This document shows, piece by piece, positions 43,901-56,866 of a stretch of DNA of 64,000 nt. The first letter of the stretch is position 1, and each line of letters begins with the position of its first letter. Where the stretch lies: assembly GCF_001640805.2 (NCBI RefSeq), contig NC_066852.1:5936194-6000193 (forward strand). Reading direction: 5' to 3'. The translations under genes were made by a program, and so were the position numbers. The stretch comes from Lates calcarifer. Taxonomy: Eukaryota > Chordata > Actinopteri > Centropomidae. The notes below the pieces were generated by a model. The model saw only the letters and a list, made by a program, of their open reading frames with translations, was not told where the DNA came from and did no database searches.

Positions 43901-46900
43901 CAACATGTCATGCTTATCAGCTACGTCTGTTTTACCTTCCTTCTGTGTTGAATCAGGTGTGATTTGGGCTAATATAGCATGCTAATACCATTTCACACAG
44001 TTCACGCCCCCATCTCTCATCCTGCGGCAGCCTGAGCACACTCCAACTACAGCACAATCACACACTAGAGAAATCAAGGGACAACAAGCGATGCAGCCAT
44101 TTTCTTCTGCAATCCTCTGTTTGATGGCTCAGTCTGAGACTCCCACCCACCTCACATTTCCCATCCGTCAGTGTAAGACATGAAACCATGAATTCAGTGG
44201 TCTTGATGGGAATTGTACAACTGGGCCCTGCTGTGGCGGACTGAGATGGATGAGCAGAGATAGTGAAGGGTGTGGATGATGCATGATTGTATGTGAGCGA
44301 GGGGACAGGGGGGCAGGCCCAGAAATAGCCTGTTTCAATCCCTCTCTGTGGACATGACCCCTCTCCCAGCTGTACTCAAGCTGCTCCAACACACGCCAAG
44401 TTTCCTCTTTCCTCCTCCCCACTCACTGTTTCTCTCAGATTTGGTTCCTGGTAGTTAGGAGAGTTCAGGCCAGATAAGATTACATCACACTTCTCTTAAA
44501 ATTTTGTTTGCATGCTTGCCTCGTAACACATGGGCACCGTCTTTTTTTTTTGTTTTTATTATTTGGTTTGACCCATCTGAACTGCTGCATGACTGAATTA
44601 CTTGAGCCTTCACAGCATGCCATACATTCACCCACTTGTACTGTGCATTCAGCACATACACACACCTACTCACACCTACTTACACACATCTGCGTATTTA
44701 AGCAGCTGCAAAGAGAGCCGTGGGAGTACATGATTTGAACATAAACTTAGAAACAAAACTTGAAGCCCTTTGCTTTGTGCAGCCGGCCTCTGGCCAAGTA
44801 CATGTATTGAGTTACTTTGTACAGCACGAACACATGAGGTTGTTGTGATGTCATAGAAACACTGGGAGTATGTTTTCCATTATCAGATCATTAAAATCAA
44901 TCACATTATGTGAACTCATACTGGAAAACACTACTATTCCGCAGAGTATAAGTTGAGGTATTTCTTTGAAAAAAGAAAAAGAAACTACAGCAAAGGAACA
45001 CTTTGTTGTTCTTCAACTGTATCTCCATATGCAGTATATACCCAGTCATTCATGCTCCCTATAGGACAGTATCACTAGCATGACATCATGGGCATGACAT
45101 CAAGGACTGCAGCCTTTTCTTACTGCAGATTCATGTCTGTACCTCCAGTGAACAGCAACTCGTCCTGCTGACTCTTCTCAGCTTCAACCAGGACCAGTTG
45201 TTACACTGTACTCTGAAATATTCCTGCTTTATGGTGCTAACATGATTCAAGACCAAAAGAACACCTGCAAGCACAACAACCAAGCAACAGCAGAATCTTT
45301 GTTATTAGGAGAGGTCAATTAATTAAAGAGGCACTCCATCAATTTTATATGCAAGGTTTACTCATCATGAGGACAACTTATCAGCCAGTGAAAACAGCTG
45401 AATACTCTCTTCAGTGGCTCTAGAGGGACCTTTCCAAAGTCTGACAAAATAGCTGTGACGACGTCATCAGTGTTGTGTTGGCTTGTGTTTACAGCATGGA
45501 CACTCCACATTTTTGACAGAAAGCTTGTGTTACAGACTCGCAATGTGGGCATTTAGCAGGCAGGGAGGGTCTGATGAAAGATGCTATCCAGCTATTTTAA
45601 AGCTTGGCTCCACAAAGAGGACTAAAAGAAAGGAATTTCTTGGCGTAAGCTGCTTTGAAAGTGACCATTCTGTTTTGAATCTGGCTCTTACAAGTCCCCC
45701 ATATTTATGGAAGTGAAATACTTTCTGGGATAGCTCCTTAAATGATCAAGATCTTCCCATGCTAACTACTTACCATTAGCAACTATTCTAGCCACTTTTA
45801 GTGGCCACAAGTCTGCAAATGATAACCTACATCAAAGCTGTATGCAAACATAGTGATTTAATTCCTTTATGCTCCAACTCCTCAATTAATCTTAATTGGA
45901 CAAATGTATATTGGCTATTGGCTGAATCCATCACTGGCTGGTCTTTTTTAGGCAATTTTTAGTATTTTTTATTATGCCACCTTTGAGAATTTGACTTTGA
46001 CTCTTGTGTCTTTCACAAAATGGGGCAGTGACTAAATGAAAATTAAGCCATTTCTAATGGTTACTCAGTGATTGATTGGTGCTGAAAAGCAATGTCAATT
46101 CATAAATCCTAATCATGTAATAGAGTATGTTTTCTCCACTTTTTTCTTCATTTAGAAGGTGCAGACAGATTCATCTGATGCCATCAGACTCTTTCAAATA
46201 GTGTTGGACAGCTGTTCAACCTGTCTTTTCAGGCACATGCTGCACATACACTTGCTCCAATGTATTGGCAATTGCCAGTTGTTGGACACATGGTGACTGG
46301 TTGGAAAATGATTCCATATTGTCCAACTTTAGCTCCTACTCCCTGCTGGTGTCCAACCTGGGCAACAAGTCCTCAAACCTGAACTACCATAGGGCTGGTT
46401 TGTCTCTACCTTCTGATGCAACCCATAAGGGTGTCTGCTGAAGTAGTGCCCTCATAGTGGCTGGTGACTTCTGTCAGCATGGTTACAATATTAAACATGC
46501 AGTGTGTACCAGCAGCAGCATACCGGAAATTCATTGTATTCATGGTAACAGTAATAAGCTTGTAGAATGGTCATGGTTTGGTTAGGTTTAGGCACAAAAA
46601 CTACTTAGTCAGGTTAAGATAAAGATCTTGGTTTGGGTTAAAATAAGTACTTAGGTTAAAAGTTAAAGGAACTTCAGGCATCATGGTTACAGTCATAGAC
46701 ATGCAGTTCAGGTAGTAGAACAGTTACAAGAAACAACGATGACTATTGGTTTCACATGGGGAATCAACAGCAGTCTCCTGTGTCAAAGCCTTGTTTGTTC
46801 CATCCATCCACCTGAACCTCCACCTAACAAGGACCGTGCTGCTCTTTATGCCACGTCACCTGTGGGTTCATTTTTTACAGGAAGGCAGTCTCAGTCTCAC

Positions 46901-49900
46901 TTTTTGTACCTTGCCTGCTCATTAAACCCAGTCGCTATTCTGAGTCACTATGTAATCTTTTTGCCTATGTCAGTTGCGTAATGCTGACAGTACACGACAC
47001 TGCAAATTAAATCAAATTTTGATGGTTTCCATGGCTTACTGGTTGGAACCAAACTAAATTCCTGTTTGGCTTTTTATTTATTTCGTGTGTCGCAATTCCA
47101 TAATATAGAGTAAAGCTACCAGCCAGGTTTACACTGAAACTTATTTTGACAGTTGGCAGTGAATAACCTAGCAATTAATATATGACTTCACCATTTGAAG
47201 AATGAACAGCAAATCAGGCAAGATGTACACCACTTAGCATCAGTAACTGTGACTGTAAAATACAGTCAATGTCACATTTCAGACTGTCACTGTTAGTGAA
47301 TGAAGCTATTTTTCCATTTGTTTCTTTTTTTTTGTTTGTGTCCCAGAATGTCCCTGGAGCCATCACACCACCTCCACAAATTGTCCTCCATTTATATTGT
47401 GAATTGCATCATGGTACACGGTGTCCGTCATCACCACACATCTAGCTCTTTTAGCCTGGACATATTGTTACAGTTAGAATTAGTATGGAGCTGAACTTTC
47501 TGATATTATTGAAAAGTCTCATCCAATGAATGTGTCCTAGTATTATCTGTGTATTCAGAGCCTGATCTTATTCCTCTGTGCTATAAAGCTTCATTGTTGT
47601 CAAAAAATTATTAACAACACTGGGTGACATGTCAACCAGGGTGCCAAAAAGTGCAGTATTTCCCCAGTTTTGGTAATGTTTGCTGAAAACTACAGTAACC
47701 ACCTGTTTTGGGATACTCTGGGATATTTTCAAAGTGAAATTATGTATTTTCAAAGATGTTTTTCTTCAACAAGATCCAGTGGGCTTGGGCTGCAAGCCAC
47801 AGACAGGCAAGGTACTGATGTATTAAGCAATCGACTAAAGTGTTGTTGGTTTTGGTCTTTTCACCAGATTTGTTTACAATAAGAAAAATATAGACCATCG
47901 CCATCCTTAACCTTTAAGAACCTTAGAATGACCAAAGATTACATGTAACGTCAAACAGCTGCAGTTTTTAAGCTCTGATCAAAGTCTGAAATTCTGCACT
48001 TTGTGTTACTTCTAGCAGTAAAATCCCTGGTGTATTTGAATGTGACACAGACATCAGATCCCACATTACTGCATCCTACATCACCAAATGATGGTGTCTC
48101 CCACAGTATTATGTTTCTGACTTCATTTACAATTTAAGAAGCATTTCAAGTCTGTCTTACAGCTTATTAGAACCAGCTACATAAAACAAGCCAGTCTGTG
48201 ATTTGATGGCTTATTTCTCTGCACTAAAACAAATCTGTGATAAGCACAGTGTGTTTCAAAATACAGCAACAGTGACTGTTGGGAACTTTTGGTCAAGATA
48301 TGGTATCATGTAAAAGTTTTCTGAGAGACTGTTTCTGATTCACTGGAAGAAATGGCATGGTACAAAACATCCCCACAATTAAAATCAGTGTTTACATTGT
48401 GGGAAAACATGCCACATGGCAACAACGTGGCATGATGAATAATGTAAGAATTCCAACAAAAACATTTCAGCTTGATTTGTAGTGTGAATAATACTTTATT
48501 ATTACAACAGTCTGAATAAATGAGACAAAGGATTTGGCAAAACTAAGGCAGAGGTAGATTCTAAACACAGGAAAGCTCGAGCAACTAGACATGAGTCTTA
48601 GAACTTTCTTAGCTTCAGGATCAAGAGAGAAGACCTGAGAGTCATTGGTCTCTTGGGGAAAGCTGAAGGCTGAGATGTGTACTCTCTGGGGCACCGACAC
48701 ATTTCTCTCTCCTCCTGCCAACAGGAGAAGGAGCTAACTCGTACCACAACTCAAAGCCCATAGCTCTTACTATGAAATTCATCACCCTCAAAGACAGACA
48801 GAAGGCAAAAGCTGATGCAAGCAATTCAGGAAGTGAAAAGGGTGGAGAATAAAAATCTACAATTCAGATAGTTTCATGTCCTCTTTACAGTGTCTCATCA
48901 GTGACAAAAGTTATAGTCATACATCATGGTCTCCGCCTGAGGGTAAACTATTGTACTGACCTGGTAGATACACTGTCACTGTTTGAAGACCATTCTAGAT
49001 GCGGAGATGTTTAAATTTAGGCTTCTGTGCCAAGCAGAGTTAAGGGATATCTTCATCCATGATGAAAGTTTAAAAAGTGAAGAGAAGGCAAAGATTACTC
49101 TGAGAAAAATTCCATCTAAGGGTAGGACAAACAAAGAGGTTGGTCTAAGTAAATTCCAATAAGTTAGAATAATGTGACATCACTGTCTCTTTTTTTGTGT
49201 GTGTAATTAAGTTTTGCTTACATGTTTTTTTAAATGTCCTTATATTTTATGTTTTTTGTCTATTGTTTGTATCTTTGTTGTATATGCAAGAGCTTTTCAT
49301 ACACAATAATTTATATTCTTTTACCATTTCCTCCAACAAACTTTACTAGGAAATAACATCCATTGTTCATCTTGTCTGATTAATTTTAAACAAATCACCC
49401 TAGATTTGAGATATCATCAGTATTATCATTTTGAAATGTTATTAATAATATTCAATTGTGAATGCATCCACAACAGGTCAAATGCCTGTACTCACATGCT
49501 TCAGAGTGACAGGCAGGTGCAGCACAGTAACACCAAGAGGTGCCAACTGTCCTTCTCTCAGAGGCTCTGCATACTTTCATTTATAGCCTGTTTGTTTGTC
49601 TGTCAATAGATAGAATTCTATCTTGATTTATTTTGGCCACACAAGTTGACAGTCAGGAATATGGTAAAATGTGCAGGGCCATTGTCAGTTTTATTTGAGG
49701 TTCTGTGCATTATGTAGTAATATATGGCTATTATCAAGAAATTAAGAAAATAAAGTCAGCTACAGGTCAGATGCCCTTTTCCCCATTTTGCCCAATTAAA
49801 GTTTTCTACTGCTTTCCCTGATAAGCTTGAACTGACCTATTGGTTATTTAAATGCATTGTTAGACATGTCTGTGACATAAAGCCAATCTGGTCTGACTTT

Positions 49901-52325
49901 GACTAATTTCACTGGATTCATTTTAGCATTTCCTGAGTGCTAATAAGTGGTCAGAGGACACATGCAGATGTGTGTCTCACCCAATCTTATAATTTGGGAT
50001 CCAACTGAATTTCAGTTGGAAATGCCAACAATGAAGTAGAGCAGTTCTGCTCAGACACAAATTCACCTTATTAGCTGCTCTTTGCCATTTACAAATTTTA
50101 CCCAATCATTGAGAATGATCTGACACTTTCATTCACTAAATTATCTGCCTTATTCAGATTTGATTTTAGTCAGATTTGATTATGTCATTTCTTAAATCAT
50201 AAGAAAACCAACCAAAGAACAGCCAAATGTTAGAGAGCAAGGCAGGAAGGTTGATACAAAAGGCAGAGTGTTTCAAAAATCTTGCAAGCAAGTATAAAAG
50301 ACTCGCTGTTGCATCACCTGTTTCCACGGCTCGGCCCCTTTGCCATGGCAACGGAATGCCGGCTGGGTCGTCAATGTGGGTGTAGAGAGAAGGCTAGAGG
50401 AGGAACAAGTGTGTGTTTGGTCTATTAGAGCTGCTAGGCAAGGACAGGCTCAGCATTACAGCACTGAAAGAGTTACATCATTGACAAGGAATGAACACCC
50501 CCAACCCCCCCCTCCCTCGTGGCCCACTAACCAAGCGCAGTTCTTTCTTTCAGCTGTTTCTCTGTTGATTTTGTAAATGCAAGAAGTGAGGAATAGCTTA
50601 GTAATTGGGTCTCTCTGTGAAATGTCAAGGAACATTTTTCATTGCCAAGACGTCTTAATATAAATGTAGATTTTGATCCAGCCCAAAGAGCAAATCCCTC
50701 AAATCTGCTCGTCCAGCATGAACTCAGAGCGCATTAGAGTAACCGATCACTTGTGTTTGTCCTCACAGGAACAACAGAACGCGTCTGTCTGATACAGGGT
50801 ACAGTCGAAGCCCTCAATGGTGTTCACAACTTCATCGCGGAGAAAGTCCGCGAGATGCCCCAGAGCGCACAGAAACCCGAACCAGTCAGCATACTGCAGC
50901 CACAGACCACTGTCAACCCAGACCGCGTCAAACAGGTGAGATACTGTACAGTCAATTGTTCTGAGGGTGTGTGTGGTCACTGTGCGGCAGGAACAGTTCA
51001 CTTTCAGGACACCTTGTTTATTAGTTGTCAGTCTTATTTGTTCTCTGGGCCATGACCCAGTCTGGTAGGGTCAGGAAAATGTGAGGGTATGTGGTTATTT
51101 TTACCTACAGTCTTTCATAGCTAGACAGAGCCATGTGGCAGCTGCAGCCTAAACCCCTGGGATTAACAAATCGCTGAGTAAAGCGGGGGCTGGTATAGTA
51201 CTCTGACTCAGTGAGAGATATCCCTCTTTCTGTCCACCATTTATGTTGTTAAGTCTGTCTCTTGTTACCTTTTATTGCTACTTCAATCTTTCTATTTCTC
51301 TACAGGCCAAATTGATCGTGCCCAATAGCACAGCTGGGCTGATCATTGGCAAGGGCGGAGCCACAGTGAAAGCAGTAATGGAGCAGTCAGGGGCTTGGGT
51401 GCAGCTCTCCCAGAAGCCAGAGGGCATCAACCTGCAGGAGCGAGTGGTAACCATCAGTGGGGAGCCTGAGCAGAACCGCAAGGCTGTTGAAATCATAGTA
51501 CAGAAGATCCAGGAGGACCCTCAGAGCAGCAGCTGTCTCAACATCAGCTATTCTAACGTCTCGGGCCCAGTGGCCAACTCTAACCCCACAGGCTCCCCCT
51601 ATGCTAATACGGCCGAGGTGCTGCCCAACGCAGCCGCAGCAGCTGCCACTGCCTCCAGCCTTCTGGGCCAGGCCGGCTTGACAGGGATGGGCGCCTTCCC
51701 CGCCGCCATGTCCAGCTTCTCTGGTAATGATCTGCTGGCCATCACCTCAGCCCTCAATACACTGGCCAGCTATGGCTACAACACTAACACCCTGGGCCTA
51801 GGCCTCAACCCTGCAGCTGCATCTGGGGTCCTTGCTGCAGTAGCAGCTAGTGCTAACCCAGCTGCTGCTGCTGCAGCTAACCTGCTGGCATCCTACGCGA
51901 GCGATGCCTCCAGCAGTGCTGGCCACCCTGCTACGGGCCTTGGTGGGTTCTCCCTGGGTTCTCTAGCAGCTGCTACAGGGGCTTCCAATGGTTACCTAAA
52001 TGCTTCATCCCCACTGATGGCCTCCTCCCTATTGGCAACAGAGAAGCTGGCGGATGGGGCCAAGGACGTGGTTGAGATTGCTGTTCCGGAGAATCTGGTT
52101 GGTGCCATTTTGGGGAAAGGAGGGAAAACGCTGGTAGAGTACCAGGAGCTAACAGGAGCCCGCATCCAGATCTCCAAAAAGGGAGAGTTCATTCCTGGTA
52201 CTCGGAACCGTAAAGTTACCATAACAGGGTCCCCAGCCGCTACTCAAGCAGCGCAGTATCTGATCAGCCAGCGGATCACTTACGAGCAGGGTGTGCGTGC
52301 TACCAACCCACAAAAGGTGGGCTAA
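34792..52325 (+). CDS. nova2: NOVA2 neuronal splicing regulator, complete (four coding exons)
   Basis: NOVA proteins bind clusters of YCAY in neuronal pre-mRNA and control alternative splicing. Exons 34792-34966, 42126-42269, 50769-50935 and 51306-52325 (175, 144, 167, 1020 nt) splice in frame to 501 aa, with TAA at 52323-52325. Human NOVA2 is 492 aa. KH1 is about residues 62-130 ([19 protein letters not shown]), KH2 about 163-235 ([20 protein letters not shown]), KH3 about 415-490 ([20 protein letters not shown]); each has an intact GKGG loop. An Ala-rich linker joins KH2 and KH3. [27 protein letters not shown] and [10 protein letters not shown] favour NOVA2 over NOVA1, and the extra NOVA1 exon between KH1 and KH2 is absent. 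A bipartite basic signal lies near [10 protein letters not shown] ... TKRTNTG. A second in-frame ATG at 34879 fits the human NOVA2 start. Confidence 0.95.
34967..42125 (+). other. nova2: nova2 intron 1
   Basis: A 7.2-kb intron. 38600-39480 is GC-richer, with poly-purine and C-rich stretches. About 40500-40760 has the mixed, homeodomain-site-rich texture of conserved non-coding DNA, but no comparison could be made. Three perfect TGACGTCA sites lie at 40979-41112. No extra exon is supported. Confidence 0.75.
40979..41112. promoter_or_regulatory. Three perfect cAMP-response elements in nova2 intron 1
   Basis: TGACGTCA occurs at 40979-40986, 41016-41023 and 41105-41112. This is the full CREB/ATF palindrome, which contains a CpG and is therefore rare in vertebrate DNA. 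Enhancer function is inferred. Confidence 0.5.
42126..42269 (+). CDS. nova2: nova2 coding exon 2 (KH1, first part)
   Basis: Follows CTCTCCCAG and encodes [17 protein letters not shown] to KDFYP. The donor is CCAG|GTAAGA, phase 1. Confidence 0.95.
45330..45720 (+). mobile_element. Teleost dispersed repeat in nova2 intron 2
   Basis: AAGAGGCACTCCATCAATTT, CTCTTCAGTGGCTCTAGAGG and GACGACGTCATCAGTG occur in the order seen in a common fish interspersed repeat. There is no coding capacity, and family and ends are uncertain. Confidence 0.4.
46550..46690 (+). mobile_element. Fragment of 'GGTTAGGTTTAGGCAC' teleost repeat
   Basis: GGTTAGGTTTAGGCACAAAA, then AAAGATCTTGGTTTGGGTTA and AAATAAGTACTTAGGTTAAA, is a familiar teleost dispersed sequence with a GGTTA-rich texture. 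Confidence 0.45.
47844..47910 (+). repeat. Second copy of the repeat in kptn intron 10
   Basis: GTTGGTTTTGGTCTTTTCA, then GATTTGT, ACAATAAGAAAAATA, matches 31392-31437 apart from a few bases. Confidence 0.7.
50769..50935 (+). CDS. nova2: nova2 coding exon 3 (KH1 end and linker)
   Basis: Encodes [15 protein letters not shown] to [11 protein letters not shown]. It ends CAG|GTGAGA in phase 0, directly before the KH2 exon 370 bp downstream. Confidence 0.95.
50936..51305 (+). other. nova2: nova2 intron 3
   Basis: A 370-bp intron where NOVA1 has an alternative exon; no comparable 72-nt exon is visible here. The acceptor has a pyrimidine tract (TTCTATTTCTCTACAG). Confidence 0.85.
51306..52325 (+). 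CDS. nova2: nova2 coding exon 4 (KH2, Ala-rich linker, KH3)
   Basis: Begins [12 protein letters not shown] after TCTCTACAG and ends NPQKVG-stop. An open frame extends 63 bases upstream into the intron, but that part ([10 protein letters not shown]) is not NOVA sequence. Confidence 0.95.
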   Translation, partial: AKLIVPNSTAGLIIGKGGATVKAVMEQSGAWVQLSQKPEGINLQERVVTISGEPEQNRKAVEIIVQKIQEDPQSSSCLNISYSNVSGPVANSNPTGSPYANTAEVLPNAAAAAATASSLLGQAGLTGMGAFPAAMSSFSGNDLLAITSALNTLASYGYNTNTLGLGLNPAAASGVLAAVAASANPAAAAAANLLASYASDASSSAGHPATGLGGFSLGSLAAATGASNGYLNASSPLMASSLLATEKLADGAKDVVEIAVPENLVGAILGKGGKTLVEYQELTGARIQISKKGEFIPGTRNRKVTITGSPAATQAAQYLISQRITYEQGVRATNPQKVG

Positions 52326-55300
52326 AAGGAAAAAGAAGAGGAAAGAAGGAAAGGATGAAGACAGAGATAGAAGGGAAATGAGAGGGTCACGATGAATAGA
52401 AAAAAGAAATGTCCAAATATCTGTTCAATATTTCAGTATCAAATGAGAGAATCACAAAGGAGGAGGTGGGGGAGACAACCAAGATAAGTGTGTGTGATAT
52501 GTGAATGTGTTTTTAGGACTGACGTCCTGATGTTTTTTAAAAGTTTGTGTCGAGTCCTTTTGACGATGGTGATCAGAGTAAGCTGAACTGGTCCACTGCC
52601 AAGCTGCAGATTCAAGGGTGAGGCCGCAGGGTTTCACCCTCCTCCAAAACCTCATAGCTGTTTTATTTTTCTTTTTTGTTTTTGTTTTTTTTTTTCCTGT
52701 TTTTATTTCTGTTTTTGTTTTTTTGTTTTTAATTTCAGTTGCAAACCTCAGCTCCCGGTGAGTTGAGCGTGTCAGATGAAGTTCCAGCCAGCTTATAGAG
52801 CTGTTCTAAAAACCTTGCTCTTTGTACACAATGCAGAAGGCATTGTTAACAGGGGAGAGGTTTAATGACAAGCACCTGAGGTCATCTCAGTCTATGGGGA
52901 AGCAATCTGAGTATAATTTCTTTAAAGAAATCATATCTATTTTGACATATGTTGAATTCTGGCTCATATCATAATTGAAGTTTCTAAATTTGGGTATTTT
53001 ATATTTTCATCCTTTATTTATTGACATGGTCTCATTCAAACACAAATAGATTATTTAAACCTGTGAATGCAGGTTGATCTGAATGTAAAAACAATATTAG
53101 CCTATTGCTATTTTTTATTTACAGGGATCAAATATTGTGTTGCAGTGAAAGAAATGTATAACTCAAACCCAGTCTGAACTTCACTGTTGCTGTCTGCAAG
53201 AATAGTTCAGGGGTTAAATAATCAATGTGAGAGGATAGAGGAGACACACAGGAATGTATAAATATATTTTACATGGACATACATAGATAATGCTCCCACA
53301 AACGCACAAACACTGAAACATATTTGCATATTCAGTCACAGCTACAAACACACAGAAATATGTTTGTTGTTTAACCCTTTCTTGGTGCTATAGGATTAGA
53401 TTTATATCTCCTTTACCATGAAATCAGAATCTCTCTGGCGACTAATCTGTTTACTTGATTTAAAAAAGCTGGTGTGTCGTCCAGCCATTAGTAGCCCATT
53501 GGATCTGACCCAGCCTCTCACCTAATGAAAAAGGACTGATTTCAGCATTTCATGATGAAAAGCAATCCAGTCTTAATATTTCAAGTCCATCTTCACTTCA
53601 AATGCAGGTCTTTTTTTTTTTCTTTTTTCCAAAAATTGGCCATACTCTAGATTTTACCTGACAATATTTTTGCCTTAGTGACACATTTGTAACTCCCAAG
53701 AAATAACTTAAAGCTCAGACTACCTTGAAGCAGTGTCTAACCAGTTCAGTTCGCAAAGGGAACAAAGCACTACAAAAGCATTTTGATAAGAAAAGCTGTA
53801 TGAACCAATATCTGTGAACAATGAAACTATTGCCTTTACATTAAGGGTACCAAATAGTCAAGAGACATACACTAATGAAAGGGAAGTAGACTGACACTTG
53901 AAAAGAAGGTTTGGACTCACTTTTTCTGTGAGCCATCCTTCCCAATTTGCATCAAGACAAAAAAAAAATTCTGTAGTTCATCCAGGCAGCCTGTTATTGT
54001 TCCCAAAACATGTTAACGCTCACTAACTTCAAGTGAAGCACGTAATAAAACATAACAAAATGTTTTGGCATCATTGTCTTTTATGGGCAATTGTTTGTCT
54101 AATGCAGGGAGGCTAATTGTCTAGAGCATTTACAAGCACTCGAATATTACCTTGGCTTCCTTCTGTGCTGCTATCCATGGTGTTCATCCTGGGTACACTG
54201 GGTCTCTGAAGACTGCACTGTGAGACATTAAGAACACAATGTAAAGTGTGTCTGTCCCTGCTTGGGATGTGATTATATTTTAATGTGCACATCTATGTCA
54301 CATACACAAAACCTACCGATACTGACAGAAGGGATATCTCCACAAGAGCATTTATACTCCAGCGTCTTGTGATGTTTCTGTTTACCAGTACCAATGCACT
54401 GCACTTAAAATTAGCGGACATTTTCTGATCAGCGAACCACAAATTATTCCCTCCATATTTTCCTGCACTGTACTCTCCAGTCCTATGACGTCCACTTCCC
54501 CACTCTAAAGACATCTTTCGATTGCCCCCCCCTCATCAACCCAAGCTCTATGATCAGCTTCCTGAATACTCGGCTGTGAGGGTTGGTGCTGAGTAGTGTC
54601 CAAGAAAATCAGAGCCACTCCCGTTTTTTGGAAAATTTGATGAATAGCCTTTTCTCTTTTCATTTTCATAATTCATGTTTGAAAGTAAATGGATTTGAAA
54701 GTGTTTGAAACAACTTGTTGTGTCTGAACATTATGCGTGGCAATTGCAACAGTGAGCCTTTCTTCCTAACTGAAATCTTTCCTTTCACTATGTGTCTGGA
54801 AGGCTTCACAGTCATCCATAACTACAATCTGGCCACTAGTGAAACCATAGCTTAAGATAACCTTTTACTGCCCAAGATTTTAGCATATAATAAGATACAA
54901 GCACAAAACAAGGGGATGTTTTATCAATGCAACTGGACTGCTTGCCTGCAGAGAGCTCTCCTTCAAAGCGCTCTGATCAATACATTGTGCCAAATAGTAT
55001 TTCTCTCTGCCCCTCATTAACTTTCCTCTTTCTCTCAACATTTTATTCCCCTGCATGTTGCTGTTTCTCACTGTTCTGAGAATTCCTCCTGTGTCCCAAT
55101 CCCTGTCTGTGCTTCTTCCTACACTGTGCTCTCCCCCTCTTTCTCCTTCCTCCTGTCTTGTCTTCTCATGGGCGGTGTGTCGGGTGTGCTGCTGGTGGGA
55201 GTTATGCACTATAGGTCGTAAGGGTATGAAAATATTTTCCCAGGCCGTAGAGTTCACAAGGCTAAAATGCACAGAAAACACCTGCCTCCAAAACTGTGAC

Positions 55301-56060
55301 ACCCACAAGACCAACCAGCAACATCAGCTCAAAGTATCAAATTCCCTCTATAAGAAGAACAAGTAGGATATAGAAAGGTTTAGACTGTGAACTATGGCCT
55401 TTTAAGGGAAGAGAAAGTGTTGTTTTTTTTCCAAAAGAAGGCAAATCTTGGTTGAATAAATATTCATATGTTGGCTGAACAAACTGAGCTTAAGTTTCAG
55501 CCTATAAACAAAGCATAGTAAGGACAGAATGCATAAGATAGCGAGAGTAAAGTGGGAACTTGTTTGTGACCTCAAGCCGAAACAATGACATCCTTTATGC
55601 ATATCCTCTTATCTGAAAATGACTAGAATTCATTTCTGTGGAATACAATATGTCATGTCATATGATCTATATGTACTTTATTGTAGCTATTCTAGTTTGT
55701 AGTCCAAATGCAGTCCAGCGTTGTCGATACAATGTGAACTATGTTATATTTGTGTGGATGATGAGAGTGCCAACTAAGCCTGATTAAGATTAGCTTCGCG
55801 ATTTGTTTGTGCATTATGATGACTCATCATCAACCGGTGGTGTCCATATTTCTGTCATTGATGATTTAGTTTGACAGTAAGAAAATGTAAAGAATATTGG
55901 AAGCAATATAGTAGCATGTTGTCCTGTTTTGTGTTTTATGTCTGTTGTATGAACCTTTGAAATTACTAAGATTTTGAATGAATAGGTTTACATGTACTTT
56001 TTGTAAGTTATAAAAATGCTGCTATTTGATAAGTAAACTATACAAAATATTTTAGTTGAA
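52326..56060 (+). other. nova2: Probable nova2 3' UTR
   Basis: Long non-coding stretch after the stop, with a U-rich block at 52660-52735. AATAAA occurs near 54044 and 55456. The variant signal AGTAAA at 56032-56037, with a GT-rich stretch soon after, is a plausible distal end. NOVA genes have long 3' UTRs. The true end may lie further right. Confidence 0.4.
52660..52735 (+). promoter_or_regulatory. U-rich tract in nova2 3' UTR
   Basis: About 75 bases that are mostly T with single G or C interruptions. U-rich 3' UTR blocks are typical binding places of ELAV/Hu proteins; binding here is an inference. Confidence 0.45.
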
Positions 56061-56828
56061 AAGATGTCTGGTCTGTTGATTAGAAACATGCTCTAAAAGG
56101 CTGGAGCATAAAACGAGGTGTATAGAATACTATACAGTATTGGTAAGATAGTAAAAGTAATAATAGACTTCATAGTACAACCTGTGCCAAACTAGACCTC
56201 TGCAGCTTCTGAAATTGTAGATGTGCGATCAAATGTTAGATATCAATAACTTGTTTAGAAGTGCTGATCAAGTGCCAATCAAACACTGTCTTTTAAGTTA
56301 AGAAAAGATAATCAAATACATTACTTAAGAAAACAAAGGACAAAGAACTTTTTGTGCATTGTTTTATCCCATAGGTACATAGAATAAGAGTTAAAGATTG
56401 TGATTTTTATGGATCCATGTTGTTTTACACTCCATGCATCCCTTGTGTGTTTGTTTGACCTGTGGCTTAAGTACTGCTGTTTTCTCACAAATGTCTCTAT
56501 AGGCCAGCATGGACTAAGCATAACATGTTATAAGCATTCATAACATAGCCATTAACAATCAAAAATGTGTTTGTGGAGTTAGGTGTTATCTTTTTGCACG
56601 TCTTCTATTGCATGGTATCAAAGTAAAATTATGGAGGAAAAAAAAATTACAAAAATTTGCGAGGTGTCTCGCAACATTCAGAGACATAACACTGCATGCA
56701 GTCAAATGTAAAGCACTTAAGTTTACTCGCCTCATGTTTAAAAAAAAAAAGTTGTTTTTTACGTTGTGAGTTGGGAGGGAGCTCATTATTGTCATGTTGG
56801 CCCTAAAAAAAGACACAGACACACACGT

Positions 56829-56830
<2 letters not shown>

Positions 56831-56864
<34 letters not shown>
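56831..56864. repeat. (AC)17 microsatellite
   Basis: Uninterrupted dinucleotide repeat of 34 bp. Confidence 0.95.

Positions 56865-56866
<2 letters not shown>

Larger units (their letters stand above)
42270..50768 (+). other. nova2: nova2 intron 2
   Basis: An 8.5-kb intron splitting KH1. It carries several dispersed repeats (about 45330-45720, 46550-46690, 47844-47910) in AT-rich DNA. No additional exon is supported. Confidence 0.8.

Noticed and set aside
54880..55366. 144-codon minus and 103-codon plus frames in the nova2 3' UTR
   Set aside because: They are antiparallel shadows of the same stretch, without family resemblance.
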